From positions 1,116,001 to 1,180,000 of the forward strand of contig NZ_CP083723.1 in the NCBI RefSeq assembly GCF_020150815.1: a stretch of 64,000 nt of DNA. Reading direction: 5' to 3'. This document shows positions 16,380 through 25,415 of the stretch, piece by piece (within the stretch, counting starts at the first letter, position 1; every line of letters begins with the position of its first letter). This stretch comes from Haloprofundus salilacus. GTDB lineage: Archaea > Halobacteriota > Halobacteria > Halobacteriales > Haloferacaceae. The translations under genes were made by a program, and so were the position numbers. The notes under the pieces are model-generated. The model saw only the letters and a list, made by a program, of their open reading frames with translations. It did no database searches and was not told where the DNA came from.

Positions 16380-17435
16380 TCACCGAAATTCGCGAAATCC
16401 GACCGAGAGAAACAGCGAACTCAGGCCGCCGACGAGCAACAGAAACCAGTACGAACACAGTCGATAGACCAGCACCGCCGCCGCAGCCGTCTCCAATCCG
16501 ATCCCGGCGAACAGCACGACGGCGGCCGTAAGACCGAGCTCGGTTCCGCCCAACCCCCCCGGCGTCGGCAACAGCGTCGCCAACCCGGCGGCCGGGACGA
16601 CGAACAGCACGAGCGCAAACGGCAGCGACTGCCCGACGGCCAGCGACCCCAAATAGAGGGGAAGCGCGAACAGCACCCAGCCGACGGCGGCGTACGTTGC
16701 CGCCTGGACGACCATCCAGCGGTCGCCGGTCGCGCGGTCGAACGTCGCGAAGAACTCGTCGAGATCGCGGTCTACCGCGGCCGGAGCGAGTCGGTCCTGC
16801 ATCCGCGGCCCGGTGCGGTGAAACAACGCCCGTCCGACCAGTGCGACGCCGTGGACGACGCGGCGGAACGCCGTCCGTCGCTTGACGAACCCAACGATTG
16901 CTACGGCGACGAGCGCCAGGACGCCGACCAGTCCGAGAACAACGAGCTCTGCTCCCGAGGCGACGCCGTCGGCGACGACGAACCACCCGAACCCGACACC
17001 GGCGACGACGAGCGACGCGACGAACACGACGAGTTCGCTCGCGGTCACCGAAGCGAACGTCCCGCGGTAGTCGAGTTTCATCTCCTCGGCCAACACGTAC
17101 GCCATCAGCGGGACGCCCCCGGCGTGGCCGAACGGGAGAATCTGCTTCGCGAACGTCCCTGTAAGATACCCTAAGCGAACGCGTCCGGTCGGCACTTCGG
17201 GGTCGACGGTCCGGAGAAACAGCAGCGTCGAACTGCTCCACGCCAACTGCGCGAGGAGACTCGCGACGAGCGCCGCGCCCAATAGAATCGGGTCCATCGT
17301 CCGCAACTCGGCGAAGATTTTCTGCCAACTCACGCCCGAGAGACCGACCAGCGCAGCGAGCACGACGACGACGGCGACGCCCGCGGCGACGCGCTTTCGC
17401 ATCGACCCGACGCGGGTGACCTCCGTCGTTCCCAT
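16380..17435 (-). CDS. Lysylphosphatidylglycerol synthase TM / flippase-like membrane protein (UPF0104)
   Basis: A 351-residue protein with about eight transmembrane segments of the LPG_synthase_TM (UPF0104/AglD C-terminal) superfamily. Family features include LAWSSSTLLFLRTVDPEV, LTGTFAKQILPFGHAGGVPL, GLATLLPTPGGLGGTELGLT and a terminal YRLCSYWFLLLVGGLSSLFL. Members are proposed to act in lipid or lipid-linked sugar translocation; the cargo is unknown here. Start 17435 has a TATA-like CATACTG about 27 bp upstream. It is convergent with malQ (6 bp). Confidence 0.85.
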   Translation of the reverse strand: MGTTEVTRVGSMRKRVAAGVAVVVVLAALVGLSGVSWQKIFAELRTMDPILLGAALVASLLAQLAWSSSTLLFLRTVDPEVPTGRVRLGYLTGTFAKQILPFGHAGGVPLMAYVLAEEMKLDYRGTFASVTASELVVFVASLVVAGVGFGWFVVADGVASGAELVVLGLVGVLALVAVAIVGFVKRRTAFRRVVHGVALVGRALFHRTGPRMQDRLAPAAVDRDLDEFFATFDRATGDRWMVVQAATYAAVGWVLFALPLYLGSLAVGQSLPFALVLFVVPAAGLATLLPTPGGLGGTELGLTAAVVLFAGIGLETAAAAVLVYRLCSYWFLLLVGGLSSLFLSVGFREFR

Positions 17436-17595
17436 GACAAATGGTAGTCTTGTAGAACAGTATGAGTCTTCTGTCTGTCTCAAAGCTCAACAGGCACGCT
17501 GGTTAGTCGGGGCAGCTACTGCGTCGGTGAGGTTGACGCGTCGGCGCGCCCAGACGGACCTCAGCGACGAAAGAGCGGAGTTCCGAGCCAGTCGA

Positions 17596-18171
17596 TTACT
17601 CGACGAACGGGTCCGGGTAATCCATCTGCGCCGCGATCTCCCGACGTGTCTCGACGTCTGTCAGTCGCTCGACGAGGTGGAGTCCGACGTCGAGCGCGGA
17701 CGCCACGCCGCGGGCGGTGACGACGGGACCTTCGTCGACGACGCGGGCGTCGACCACCTCGCAGTACTCCTCCAGCATGTCGAAGGCGTTCGGGTGGGTC
17801 GTCGCCAGTCTCCCGTCGAGGAATCCGGCCGCGCCGAGCAACAACGACCCCGTGCAGACCGACGCGACCACCGGACACTCCTCGGCCGTTTCGAGCCACG
17901 AGACGAACGCGTCGTCGCGGCGTAACTCCCGCGTGGCGCTCCCACCGGGGACGAACAGCAGGTCGTAGCCCGCGAGCGACTCGCCCGCCGAATCGACCTC
18001 GAACCGGAGGTTCGCGGCAGCCGTCACCGTCTCCGTCTGCGCCGCCGCGGAGGCGCACACGTCCCACTCGAGGTCCACGTAGCCCATCGTTGAGAGGCGA
18101 GTCACCGGGTCGAACCCGCCGACGAAGTCGAGTGCGGTCATCCCGTCGAAGGTGACGAATCCTGCGCGCAT
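17596..18171 (-). CDS. DJ-1/PfpI family protein
   Basis: A 191-residue class I glutamine amidotransferase-like protein. It has the N-terminal MRAGFVTFDGMTALDFVGGF, LFVPGGSATREL, and the nucleophile elbow VASVCTGSLLLGAAGFLDG with the reactive Cys. Such proteins include isonitrile hydratases, glyoxalase-like and chaperone-like enzymes; the late TARGVASALDVGLHLVERL resembles the isonitrile hydratase/GATase1-regulator branch. There is no HTH extension. A GTATCAT element upstream could be its TATA box. Confidence 0.85.
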   Translation of the reverse strand: MRAGFVTFDGMTALDFVGGFDPVTRLSTMGYVDLEWDVCASAAAQTETVTAAANLRFEVDSAGESLAGYDLLFVPGGSATRELRRDDAFVSWLETAEECPVVASVCTGSLLLGAAGFLDGRLATTHPNAFDMLEEYCEVVDARVVDEGPVVTARGVASALDVGLHLVERLTDVETRREIAAQMDYPDPFVE

Positions 18172-18300
18172 GGCCTCCGTTTCGCGGCACGGGGTATCAT
18201 CGTTGCGACGCTCCGACGACTGCACGCCTTTCGAGACTCGCCCTACCGCACAGATAGCCGCGGGGGCAACTCACATGGACCTCCGCCGCAACCACCAGCC

Positions 18301-19563
18301 ATGCACGTCGACGCAGCTCGCCTCCGGGCGGACATCGAAGCGAACGCCGAGTTCGGCGACATCGACGCCGAGGAGGGTCACGGCCGGACCGTCCTCTGCG
18401 GAACCGAAGCGAACAGACAGGCCCGCGAGTACTTCGTCGAGCGACTCGAAGACGCCGGACTCGCGGTCGAAATCGACGCCGTCGGCAACGTATCCGGCAC
18501 GTGGACGCCCGACTCCACTGACGAGAACGCCGCGCCAGTCGCCTTCGGTAGCCACCTCGATTCCGTGCCCGAGGGCGGCATCTTCGACGGCCCCCTCGGC
18601 GTCTACGCCGCGCTCGAAGGCGTCCGCGCGATGCAGGAGGCGGGCGTCGACCCCGAGCGCCCGGTAGTCGTCGTCTCCTTCACCGAGGAGGAGGGCCAGC
18701 GGTTCGCCGACGGTCTCCTCGGTTCCTCGGTCTCGGTCGGCGTGCGGTCGGTGGAGGAGGCGCTCGCGCTCGAAGACGAAGACGGAACTACGCTCGAAGA
18801 CGCGCTCGCCGACGTCGGTTTCCGCGGCGAGGGGCTGCTCGACGCAAACGAGTGGGACGCGTGGTACGAACTCCACATTGAACAGGACACCCAGCTCGAA
18901 CGCGCCGACGTTCCGGTGGGCGTCGTGACGACCATCACCGGCATCACGCACTGCGAGGCGACGATTCTCGGCGAGGCGAACCACGCGGGCGCGACGCCGA
19001 TGGACGAACGGACCGACGCGCTCGCGGCCGCCGCGGAGTTCGTCCTCGACGTCGAACGCACGGCCAACGACGTCGTCGACGACTCCAGCGATTCGGCCGT
19101 CGGCACCGTCGGGTCGCTCAACGTCTCGCCGAACGCGACGAACGTCGTCCCGGGGCGCGTCGAGATGGGCATCGACGTGCGCGACGTGGTGTACGAGTCG
19201 ATGGAGACCATCGTCGGCGCGGCGCGGGAGAGCCTCAACCGCCTCGAAGCCGAACGCGGCGTCGACACCGCCTTCGAGCGCCCGTTCGACCTCGAACCGA
19301 CGCCGATGGCCGACCGACTGCGCGAGGCGGCCCATTCGGCCGGTTCGGACGCCGGTATCGAGACGATAGATATGCATTCGGGGGCGGCCCACGATACGAT
19401 GCACGTCGCCGACGTGACCGACGCGGCGCTGTTGTTCGCGCCGTCGCGCGACGGCATCTCGCACAACCCCCGCGAGTGGACCGACTGGGACGACTGCGCA
19501 GCGGCGGCGCGCGTCCTCGCCGGAGCCGTCGCCGACGCGGCCGGCGGCGACTCGAACATGTAG
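18301..19563 (+). CDS. M20 Zn-dependent amidohydrolase (N-carbamoyl amino acid / allantoate type)
   Basis: A 420-residue metallo-hydrolase of the hydantoinase/carbamoylase group. Metal ligands are in FGSHLDSVPEGGIFDGPLGV and SFTEEEGQRF, with HIEQDTQLE and MHSGAAHDTMHVA further on. The lid domain has EANHAGATPMDERTDAL. The likely reaction is removal of a carbamoyl or ureido group from an amino acid, but the substrate cannot be fixed and no purine or pyrimidine catabolic genes are adjacent. Confidence 0.88.
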   Translation: MHVDAARLRADIEANAEFGDIDAEEGHGRTVLCGTEANRQAREYFVERLEDAGLAVEIDAVGNVSGTWTPDSTDENAAPVAFGSHLDSVPEGGIFDGPLGVYAALEGVRAMQEAGVDPERPVVVVSFTEEEGQRFADGLLGSSVSVGVRSVEEALALEDEDGTTLEDALADVGFRGEGLLDANEWDAWYELHIEQDTQLERADVPVGVVTTITGITHCEATILGEANHAGATPMDERTDALAAAAEFVLDVERTANDVVDDSSDSAVGTVGSLNVSPNATNVVPGRVEMGIDVRDVVYESMETIVGAARESLNRLEAERGVDTAFERPFDLEPTPMADRLREAAHSAGSDAGIETIDMHSGAAHDTMHVADVTDAALLFAPSRDGISHNPREWTDWDDCAAAARVLAGAVADAAGGDSNM

Positions 19564-19624
19564 GTGACCGAGTCGCGACGAGAGACAACGCAACGGTTTT
19601 CAGGCCGCCGTCTGAGCATCGGCC

Positions 19625-20578
19625 GTGAAACGTCCGCTCGGCTATCTCTCGCTCGTTTTCGCGGCGCTCGCTTCGCTCGCGGCGGCCGTCGTCGACGCGG
19701 TTCACCCGTTCGGCGAGTTGGTCGTCGCCGACGTTCTCGTCGAACCGCTGGTGGTCAAAGCGCTGTTCGTCGTCGCGCTGGTGTTCGGGCTCAACGGGTG
19801 CTACGTGCTTTTGATGTGGGTGCTGAGCCGCGGCGTCAACAAGCGCCGCGTCCACGACGTGCGGAACGTCCTTCGCTTGCTCTTCGGCGCGCTCGGTCTT
19901 GTCAGCGTTCTCGGCATCGTCACCGACAACTGGTTCGGGTTCCTGCTCTCGTTCGGCGTCGTCGGCTTCGCCGTCACGTTCGCGCTCCAACAACCGCTGT
20001 TGTCGCTTCTCGGCTGGGGGTACATCATGACCAAACGCCCCTACGAGGTGGGCGACCGCGTGAAAATTGAGGATTCGAAGGGCGATGTCATCGAGGTCGA
20101 CTTTCTCGTGACGACGCTCTGGGAGATAAACGGCGATTTAGTCTCCTCGAACCAACCGTCCGGTCGCGTCGTCACCGTGCCGAACAGCGTCGTGCTCTCC
20201 TCGCAGGTGGTGAACTTCGGCGTCGCCGCGTTTCCGCACGTCTGGAACGAACTCCCCGTTCAGGTCTCCTACGAGACGGACCTCGCGTTCGCCTGCGAGC
20301 TGATGGCGACGGAGGCGGACGACTACCTCGGCGACGAGATGGCCGCCGGCGTCGCGACGTACCGCGAGCGACTCGCCGAGACGCCGGTCGAACTCGACGT
20401 GCAGGACCGCCCGACGGTCAACCTCGCTCAGGAGGAGTCGTGGGTCGTTCTCCGACTCCGGTATCTGACCCATCCTCGCCGCGGCCAGCGCGTAAAAAAC
20501 GAACTGTACCGTCGCATCATCGACGAGTTCAACGAGCATCCCAACCGCGTCAGTTTCCCGCTGGGTCGAAACCGGTAG
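19625..20578 (+). CDS. Small-conductance mechanosensitive channel (MscS family)
   Basis: A 317-residue membrane protein with four to five hydrophobic segments in residues 1-125, the last being the pore helix (GVVGFAVTFALQQPLLSLLG), followed by the MscS beta domain (KRPYEVGDRVKIEDSKGDVI, TVPNSVVLSSQVVNF) and a C-terminal alpha/beta domain. It opens under membrane tension to release solutes. GTG start. It is one of two MscS-family genes in the window; the other follows dacZ. Confidence 0.9.
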   Translation: MKRPLGYLSLVFAALASLAAAVVDAVHPFGELVVADVLVEPLVVKALFVVALVFGLNGCYVLLMWVLSRGVNKRRVHDVRNVLRLLFGALGLVSVLGIVTDNWFGFLLSFGVVGFAVTFALQQPLLSLLGWGYIMTKRPYEVGDRVKIEDSKGDVIEVDFLVTTLWEINGDLVSSNQPSGRVVTVPNSVVLSSQVVNFGVAAFPHVWNELPVQVSYETDLAFACELMATEADDYLGDEMAAGVATYRERLAETPVELDVQDRPTVNLAQEESWVVLRLRYLTHPRRGQRVKNELYRRIIDEFNEHPNRVSFPLGRNR

Positions 20579-20636
20579 GTCGGGAGAGTCGCCGAACATC
20601 GAAACCAGCAAGCCCGCGGGAACTAACGACGAAACG

Positions 20637-21572
20637 ATGGAGCGAGGGGCGATTCCGCTCGACGAGCTGGCCGGCGAGTTTGACCTGCAAGCGACCGTCG
20701 AGAGCGGTCAGTCGTATCTCTGGGACCGCGCCGACGGCGGCATGTACGACGAACTGGTCGCCTACGGCGGCGACCACTGGTACGAGACGGTCGTCCCGCC
20801 GATGGATGGCGTGAGCGATAGGCGAGCCGTCGTCCGCGTCCGACAGGTCGGCGACCCGTCGACCGGACGACTGGAGTGGGAGTCGAACGTCGACGCCGTC
20901 CCGCTGCTCACCCACCTGCTCCGCCTCGACGACGACTTAGACGCGATTCTCGCAGCGACGCCGGACGACCCGCTCCTCCGGCGGGCGTACGACGCCTACC
21001 GCGGGATGCGTCTGGTCCGCGACCCGCCCTTCGCCTGTCTCGTCTCGTTCATCTGCTCGGCGCAGATGCGCGTCTCGCGCATCCACGGGATGCAGACGGC
21101 GATGGCCCGCGCGTTCGGCGACCGAGTGGAGTTCGACGGCGAGACGTACCACGCGTTCCCGACGCCCGCACAGTTGGCCGAGCCGACCGAGGACGAACTC
21201 CGCGACCTGAGCCTCGGCTACCGCGCACCCTACGTCCGGCGGAGTGCGGAGATGGTCGCCGCCGGAGAGGCTCACCCCGACGAGGCGCTCGGACTTGGCT
21301 ACGAGGACGCCCGCGAATCGTTGACCCGGTTTGTCGGCGTTGGCGACAAGGTGGCCGACTGCGTGCTGCTGTTCTCGCTCGGCTTCCTGCAGGCGGTGCC
21401 GCTCGATACGTGGATTCAGACGGCCATCGCGGACCACTACCCCGACTGCGAGCGGGGGAGCTACCGCGAGACGTCGCGGGCGATACGCGAGCGGTTCGGC
21501 GGCGACTACGCGGGCTACGCTCAGACGTACGTCTTCTACTACCTGCGCGCCGGCGGTGACGGCGGGAGTTGA
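20637..21572 (+). CDS. ogg: 8-oxoguanine DNA glycosylase (OGG1-type, HhH-GPD)
   Basis: A 311-residue base-excision repair enzyme. The N-terminal OGG_N-like part (FDLQATVESGQSYLW) matches the start of eukaryotic OGG1. The HhH-GPD region reads FVGVGDKVADCVLLFSLGF, then VPLDTW, with the catalytic Lys in GDKVADC and the conserved Asp of PLDTW, as in OGG1 (GTKVADC, PVDVH). A second helical motif ISCAQMR-like (FICSAQMRVSRIHGM) is in the expected place. It removes 8-oxoG and probably has beta-lyase activity. Confidence 0.9.
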   Translation: MERGAIPLDELAGEFDLQATVESGQSYLWDRADGGMYDELVAYGGDHWYETVVPPMDGVSDRRAVVRVRQVGDPSTGRLEWESNVDAVPLLTHLLRLDDDLDAILAATPDDPLLRRAYDAYRGMRLVRDPPFACLVSFICSAQMRVSRIHGMQTAMARAFGDRVEFDGETYHAFPTPAQLAEPTEDELRDLSLGYRAPYVRRSAEMVAAGEAHPDEALGLGYEDARESLTRFVGVGDKVADCVLLFSLGFLQAVPLDTWIQTAIADHYPDCERGSYRETSRAIRERFGGDYAGYAQTYVFYYLRAGGDGGS

Positions 21573-21727
21573 TGGCCTCGATGACGAAACGACCCGTCGA
21601 CCCCGGTGACGCTTGTCGCGACTCGTGTCGGCTTCTCCGCCGACTCCGCCGGACTGTCCGTTTTTCGTGACGAACACGTTGCGACGGGCGAACATCTATG
21701 CGTTTCGATGGGTTACGACTAGTCACT

Positions 21728-22192
21728 ATGGACTGCAGAGTCGTCGTAGAGGCGGCCGTGCCCGTCTACGACGTGGGGACGACGGACGAAGCGGTCCGCA
21801 TCGCGATCTCCAAAACCGGCGAGATGCTGAATCCGGACCTCAACTACGTCGAGATAAATATGGGGACCCGCAACTCCCCGTCAGGCGAGGAGCTCCCCCC
21901 GGCGTTCATCGCCGCGGACGAGGCGCTCGTCGCGCTCGAACTGGAGATGACCGTCTTCAACGTCGAACGAGAGGAGCACGCGTCGCGAATCGCTCGCAAA
22001 GAGATCGGTCAGCGTCTCGATAACATCCCGCTGAAAGTGCTCGAAGTGACCGTCATTCCGGAGGAGGGGGACGAAGAAGCAGGAGCGGGTGAGCAGAGTG
22101 ACGAGCCCGACGGAGATCCGGGCGGCGAAGAGACGGACGACGAGTTGTTGCCGGAGTTCGAGGAGATGGTCGACGAGGAGAGCGACGGCTGA
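21728..22192 (+). CDS. UPF0212 (DUF555) family protein
   Basis: A 154-residue archaeal conserved protein. It begins MDCRVVVEAAVPVYDVGTTD and contains AISKTGEMLNPDLNYVEINM and EEHASRIARKEIGQRLDNIP, all hallmarks of UPF0212. The last 35 residues are a Glu/Asp-rich tail. The function is unknown. The start at 21728 has a TATA-like ATCTATGC about 28 bp before it. Confidence 0.88.
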   Translation: MDCRVVVEAAVPVYDVGTTDEAVRIAISKTGEMLNPDLNYVEINMGTRNSPSGEELPPAFIAADEALVALELEMTVFNVEREEHASRIARKEIGQRLDNIPLKVLEVTVIPEEGDEEAGAGEQSDEPDGDPGGEETDDELLPEFEEMVDEESDG

Positions 22193-22226
22193 TCGGTCGT
22201 ACTTAGGGAGAACTGCAGTCGAGATC

Positions 22227-22463
22227 TCAGTCGGCTTTTGGTGCGACTGTCTCCGGCTCTGTCTCTTCCATCGAGGACGTGATCCCTTTCGCGAGTTTAA
22301 AGACGGCCGCCTTGTGGTCAGTTTTCGACTTGTGAATAGATGTCGGCCGGACGCCGAGTTCGTTGTATTCGGTGAGGTCGAGTTCGGTTCCTTTCCAGTG
22401 TTCCTGCTGGCTACGTACCTCTGCAAGCAGGCCGTGAAGGTGAATGAGCTCCTGCTTCTTCAT
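22227..22463 (-). CDS. UPF0058 family protein
   Basis: A 78-residue archaeal protein: MKKQELIHLHGLLAEVRSQ, then LGVRPTSIHKSKTDHKAAVF, both diagnostic of UPF0058. The conserved His and Lys residues suggest nucleic acid or metal contact, but its role is not known. A minus-strand ACTATAAG (22490-22497) lies about 30 bp before the ATG at 22463. It is convergent with the UPF0212 gene. Confidence 0.9.
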   Translation of the reverse strand: MKKQELIHLHGLLAEVRSQQEHWKGTELDLTEYNELGVRPTSIHKSKTDHKAAVFKLAKGITSSMEETEPETVAPKAD

Positions 22464-22594
22464 GAGCAAATTCTCGTTGATACTCGATGCTTATAGTATT
22501 ATCTTGAGTCTAGTTAACACAGTACTGTGAGTGAGAGTCTCTACCCCTCGATACCGGTGGTTCCACGAAACGGCCTAAAAAACGGTCGTGAACG

Positions 22595-22600
22595 TTATAC
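22595..22600 (+). promoter_or_regulatory. TATA box of aIF2-beta gene
   Basis: TTATAC is centred 28 bp before the ATG at 22625 (leaderless). Confidence 0.6.
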
Positions 22601-22624
22601 GGACCGCGCGTTCAGTTGTGAACG

Positions 22625-23029
22625 ATGGACTACGACGACCAACTCGACAAGGCGCTCGCGGAGTCGCCCGACATCGAAAGCAGTGGAAGTCGCTTCGAGG
22701 TCCCCGACCCGAATGTCCGTCCGGAGGGGAACGTGACAGTGTTCGAAAATTTTCAACCGGTAGTCGACAGACTCGGGCGCGACGAGGCGCACGTGCTGAA
22801 GTTCCTCCAGACCGAACTGGGGACGAGCGGTCACATCGACGAGAGCGGGCGCGCCCGTCTGACGGGCGATTTCCGCGAGGACCGCGTCGCCCGCGCCGTC
22901 GAGGAGTACACCGACGCGTTCGTTCTCTGTCTGGAGTGCGGGCTTCCGGACACGCGCCTCGTCGACGAACGCGGAACCATGATGCTGAAGTGCGACGCCT
23001 GCGGTGCGCTGTCGTCGACGGGGCAGTAG
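22625..23029 (+). CDS. Translation initiation factor aIF2 subunit beta
   Basis: A 134-residue aIF2-beta. The core fold includes NVTVFENFQPVVDRLGRDEAH and LKFLQTELGTSGHIDESGRA, with the C-terminal zinc ribbon CLECGLPDTRL...CDACGAL. It joins the alpha and gamma subunits to bring initiator Met-tRNA to the ribosome. The length is normal for archaea. It is a single-gene unit facing a small zinc-ribbon gene. Confidence 0.95.
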   Translation: MDYDDQLDKALAESPDIESSGSRFEVPDPNVRPEGNVTVFENFQPVVDRLGRDEAHVLKFLQTELGTSGHIDESGRARLTGDFREDRVARAVEEYTDAFVLCLECGLPDTRLVDERGTMMLKCDACGALSSTGQ

Positions 23030-23077
23030 TCGTCACTCGTCGGACGGAGTCGGAAAAAATCGCGCAGTGCTGGGCCG

Positions 23078-23257
23078 CTACTGGAGCTGTTTGACGGTGT
23101 TTAGGTCGGATTCGGTCCGCATGAACTCGGCTAACCGGCGCGTCGCGTGACAGTTCGGACAACTGAAGTTTGCGCGATGGCCGGGCAACTCGCTGGGACC
23201 GGACTCCCAGTCTTTTCCACACTCGGGGCACAACAAGCGGACGAACGCTTCGACCAT
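23078..23257 (-). CDS. Small zinc-ribbon protein, haloarchaeal
   Basis: A 59-residue protein with two CPxC knuckles (RLLCPECGKDWESGP and NFSCPNCHATRRLAEFMRT) and a short helical tail (DLNTVKQL). It is a conserved type in haloarchaea with unknown function. A TTTATTGAA box at 23281-23289 (minus strand) is about 28 bp before the ATG at 23257. It lies just upstream of nothing else on this strand; its start faces the tfb 3' end 54 bp away. Confidence 0.8.
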   Translation of the reverse strand: MVEAFVRLLCPECGKDWESGPSELPGHRANFSCPNCHATRRLAEFMRTESDLNTVKQLQ

Positions 23258-23311
23258 ACGACTGACCGACGGGAGCGGCTTCAATAAATGTTTGTGCCGC
23301 TCTCGCACACT

Positions 23312-24280
23312 TTAGGCGAACAGTCCCGTCTCTTCGGCTTCCAGTAGCTCTTTGTACCGGTTGCGGATGGTGACTTCGCTGATGTTGGCGACGTCACTGA
23401 CCTCGCTCTGAGTCACCTTCTCGTTCGTCAGCAGGGCCGCGGCGTACACCGAGGCGGCGGCGAGTCCGACCGGCGATTTACCGGAGTGGATGCCCTTCTC
23501 CTTGGCCGTCTTCAGCAGTTGCCGGGCGCGGCGTTCGGCCTCGTCGGAGAGGTCGAGCGCCGAGGCGAACCGCGGGACGTACTGCTCGGGGTCGGCGGGC
23601 TGGATTTCGAGTTTCAGTTCGCGGACGATGTAGCGGTACGTCCGGGTGAGTTCCATCTTCTCGACGCGGGAGACGGTCGCAATCTCGTCGAGACTGCGCG
23701 GCATCCCCGCCTGTCGGGCGGCGGCGTAGAGGCTGGCCGTGGCGACGCCCTCGATGGAGCGGCCGGGAAGCAGGTTCTCGCCGAGTGCGCGGCGGTAGAT
23801 GACCGAGGCGGTTTCGCGGACGTTCTCGGGAAGCCCGAGCGCCGACGCCATACGGTCGATCTCGCCGAGCGCCTGCTTGAGGTTGCGCTCCTTCGAGTCG
23901 CGGGTGCGGAACCGCTCGTTCCACGTCCGCAGTCGCTGCATCTGCTGGCGCTGCCGCGAGGACAGCGAGTTGCCGTAGGCGTCTTTGTTCTGCCAGCCGA
24001 TGTTCGTCGACAGCCCTTTGTCGTGCATCATCTTCGTCGTCGGTGCACCGACGCGGGACTTCGAGTCGCGCTCGGCGCTGTCGAACGCGCGCCACTCGGG
24101 ACCGCGGTCGACGGAGTCCTCTTCGACGACGAGACCGCAGTCGGTACAGACGGTCTCGCCGTGTCCTTCGTCGGTGACGAGTCGGCCGCCACATTCGGGA
24201 CAGCTGCGTACCGACTCGCTCTCTTGCTCTCGTTCTGGTTCCGTTTCGCCGGTGTATGTACGGATGGTTGTGTCGGTCAT
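23312..24280 (-). CDS. tfb: Transcription initiation factor TFB
   Basis: A full-length 322-residue TFB. The zinc ribbon is at residues about 27-48 (CPECGGRLV...CTDCGLVV), followed by the B-finger/linker (GPEWRAFDSAERDSKSRVGA) and two cyclin folds (IDRMASALGLPENVRETASV; RFASALDLSDEAERRARQL) ending in a helix-turn-helix with NISEVTIRNRYKEL, which reads the BRE. It recruits RNA polymerase to TBP-TATA. Haloarchaea carry several TFBs with partly separate regulons; which one this is cannot be told. Confidence 0.96.
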   Translation of the reverse strand: MTDTTIRTYTGETEPEREQESESVRSCPECGGRLVTDEGHGETVCTDCGLVVEEDSVDRGPEWRAFDSAERDSKSRVGAPTTKMMHDKGLSTNIGWQNKDAYGNSLSSRQRQQMQRLRTWNERFRTRDSKERNLKQALGEIDRMASALGLPENVRETASVIYRRALGENLLPGRSIEGVATASLYAAARQAGMPRSLDEIATVSRVEKMELTRTYRYIVRELKLEIQPADPEQYVPRFASALDLSDEAERRARQLLKTAKEKGIHSGKSPVGLAAASVYAAALLTNEKVTQSEVSDVANISEVTIRNRYKELLEAEETGLFA

Positions 24281-24675
24281 GGTATGGTCCTCGTGATAGT
24301 GGCGGACCGCTATCCGGAAGGAGAAATATGGAGAATTCGCCGGAGTCGGTCCTTACCCACAGTAAGGCCGCAACTCTTATAAATGTTTCGCAGAAAACGG
24401 CCGACTGACGCCTCGAAACGGCCGAACGCGTGAGTTTCTGTTTTTCAAAAAAGTCGACACGGAAATCCATACAAAATAAACCTTACGAATATTCGACTCG
24501 GGACGACGCGGCGCTCATCGTCGTCTCGACCCCACGGCGAGATGCGCGGCTAGACTGCCCCGAGACTCGTCCGAAAAATTCGGTCGTGCGACTCTTGTTG
24601 CCGGACTCACCCCGTGAATCCGCCACTCGACGTTTACGAAACCGGCCGCTCAGGCCGAATTTGCGACTGTGACGC
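24281..24675. other. Long upstream region of tfb
   Basis: 395 bp between tfb and the DUF6517 gene with no coding sequence I can support. It contains the leadered tfb promoter at 24373-24388 and AT-rich sequence around 24425-24490. Confidence 0.5.
24373..24392 (-). promoter_or_regulatory. BRE/TATA promoter of tfb
   Basis: On the minus strand CGAAACATTTATAAG is a near-consensus BRE (CGAAA) directly followed by TATA (TTTATAA). The expected transcription start is near 24350, about 70 nt before the ATG, so this mRNA would have a 5' leader, unlike most genes in the window. Confidence 0.65.
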
Positions 24676-25323
24676 TCAGGCTGGATGCTGGACCGACTCG
24701 ACGAGCGAGACGATGTTCGACTCCTCGCCGTCCAACTGCTGCGGGTAGACGCCGAGGGCGATGACGAAGTCGTCTTCGTGACGTACCTTGGTGACGTGGA
24801 CGAACACGTCTATCTGCTCGCCTTCGACGTTCGAGGTGGCCTCGTACTTCGTCACCTCGGTGTCGGTTCCGAGCATCGTCAGCGTCTGCGAACTCGCTTC
24901 GCTCACGTTACTCAACCCCTCGTACTGGCTCGTCAGTAACTGGACGAGATCCTCGTTGCTGTAATCCGCGATAGGGTTGAACGTCCGGCCCGCGATCTCG
25001 ACGGCCGGCGAGGAGATCGCGGCGAAGACGCCGAGTTTCTGCTCGCCGAGCAGGCTCATCTCCAGGCGCTTCTCGTACGTCGATATCTGGTTCGTCACCT
25101 CGACGCTTCGAGTCTGCCCGGCGGCGCTGAACTCGCGCGTGATGGTCTGTGCTTCGGTTCCGTCGAGTTCGTAGCCGGTGTCGTTCGCGACGGACTCCTC
25201 GGCTACGGCGGGGTCAGCCTCGAACGTCAGCGATTCCTGGCCCGTGACGAAGCCGAGACAACCGCTCGACGCGACCAGCGCGCCGAGTGTTGCAGTCGCT
25301 ACCTCGCGTCTCGTGTGTCTCAT
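24676..25323 (-). CDS. DUF6517-type lipoprotein
   Basis: A 215-residue exported protein. The signal reads MRHTRREVATATLGALVASS with a lipobox SGCLG, so it is a Tat-like (TRRE) lipoprotein. The mature part is beta-rich with EAQTITREFSAAGQTRSVEV and TKYEATSNVEGEQIDVFVHV and matches my memory of haloarchaeal DUF6517 proteins. The function is unknown. A GTTATAAG element at 25347-25354 is about 27 bp before the ATG at 25323 and decides the start. Confidence 0.8.
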   Translation of the reverse strand: MRHTRREVATATLGALVASSGCLGFVTGQESLTFEADPAVAEESVANDTGYELDGTEAQTITREFSAAGQTRSVEVTNQISTYEKRLEMSLLGEQKLGVFAAISSPAVEIAGRTFNPIADYSNEDLVQLLTSQYEGLSNVSEASSQTLTMLGTDTEVTKYEATSNVEGEQIDVFVHVTKVRHEDDFVIALGVYPQQLDGEESNIVSLVESVQHPA

Positions 25324-25415
25324 CGCCCCCGTCTCTCTCACTCAGCGTTATAAGTCTCTCGGCCGGACTGTCAATCCGAACGACGATTCCGAGAGGTGAC
25401 GGTTCGGTGTCATCG

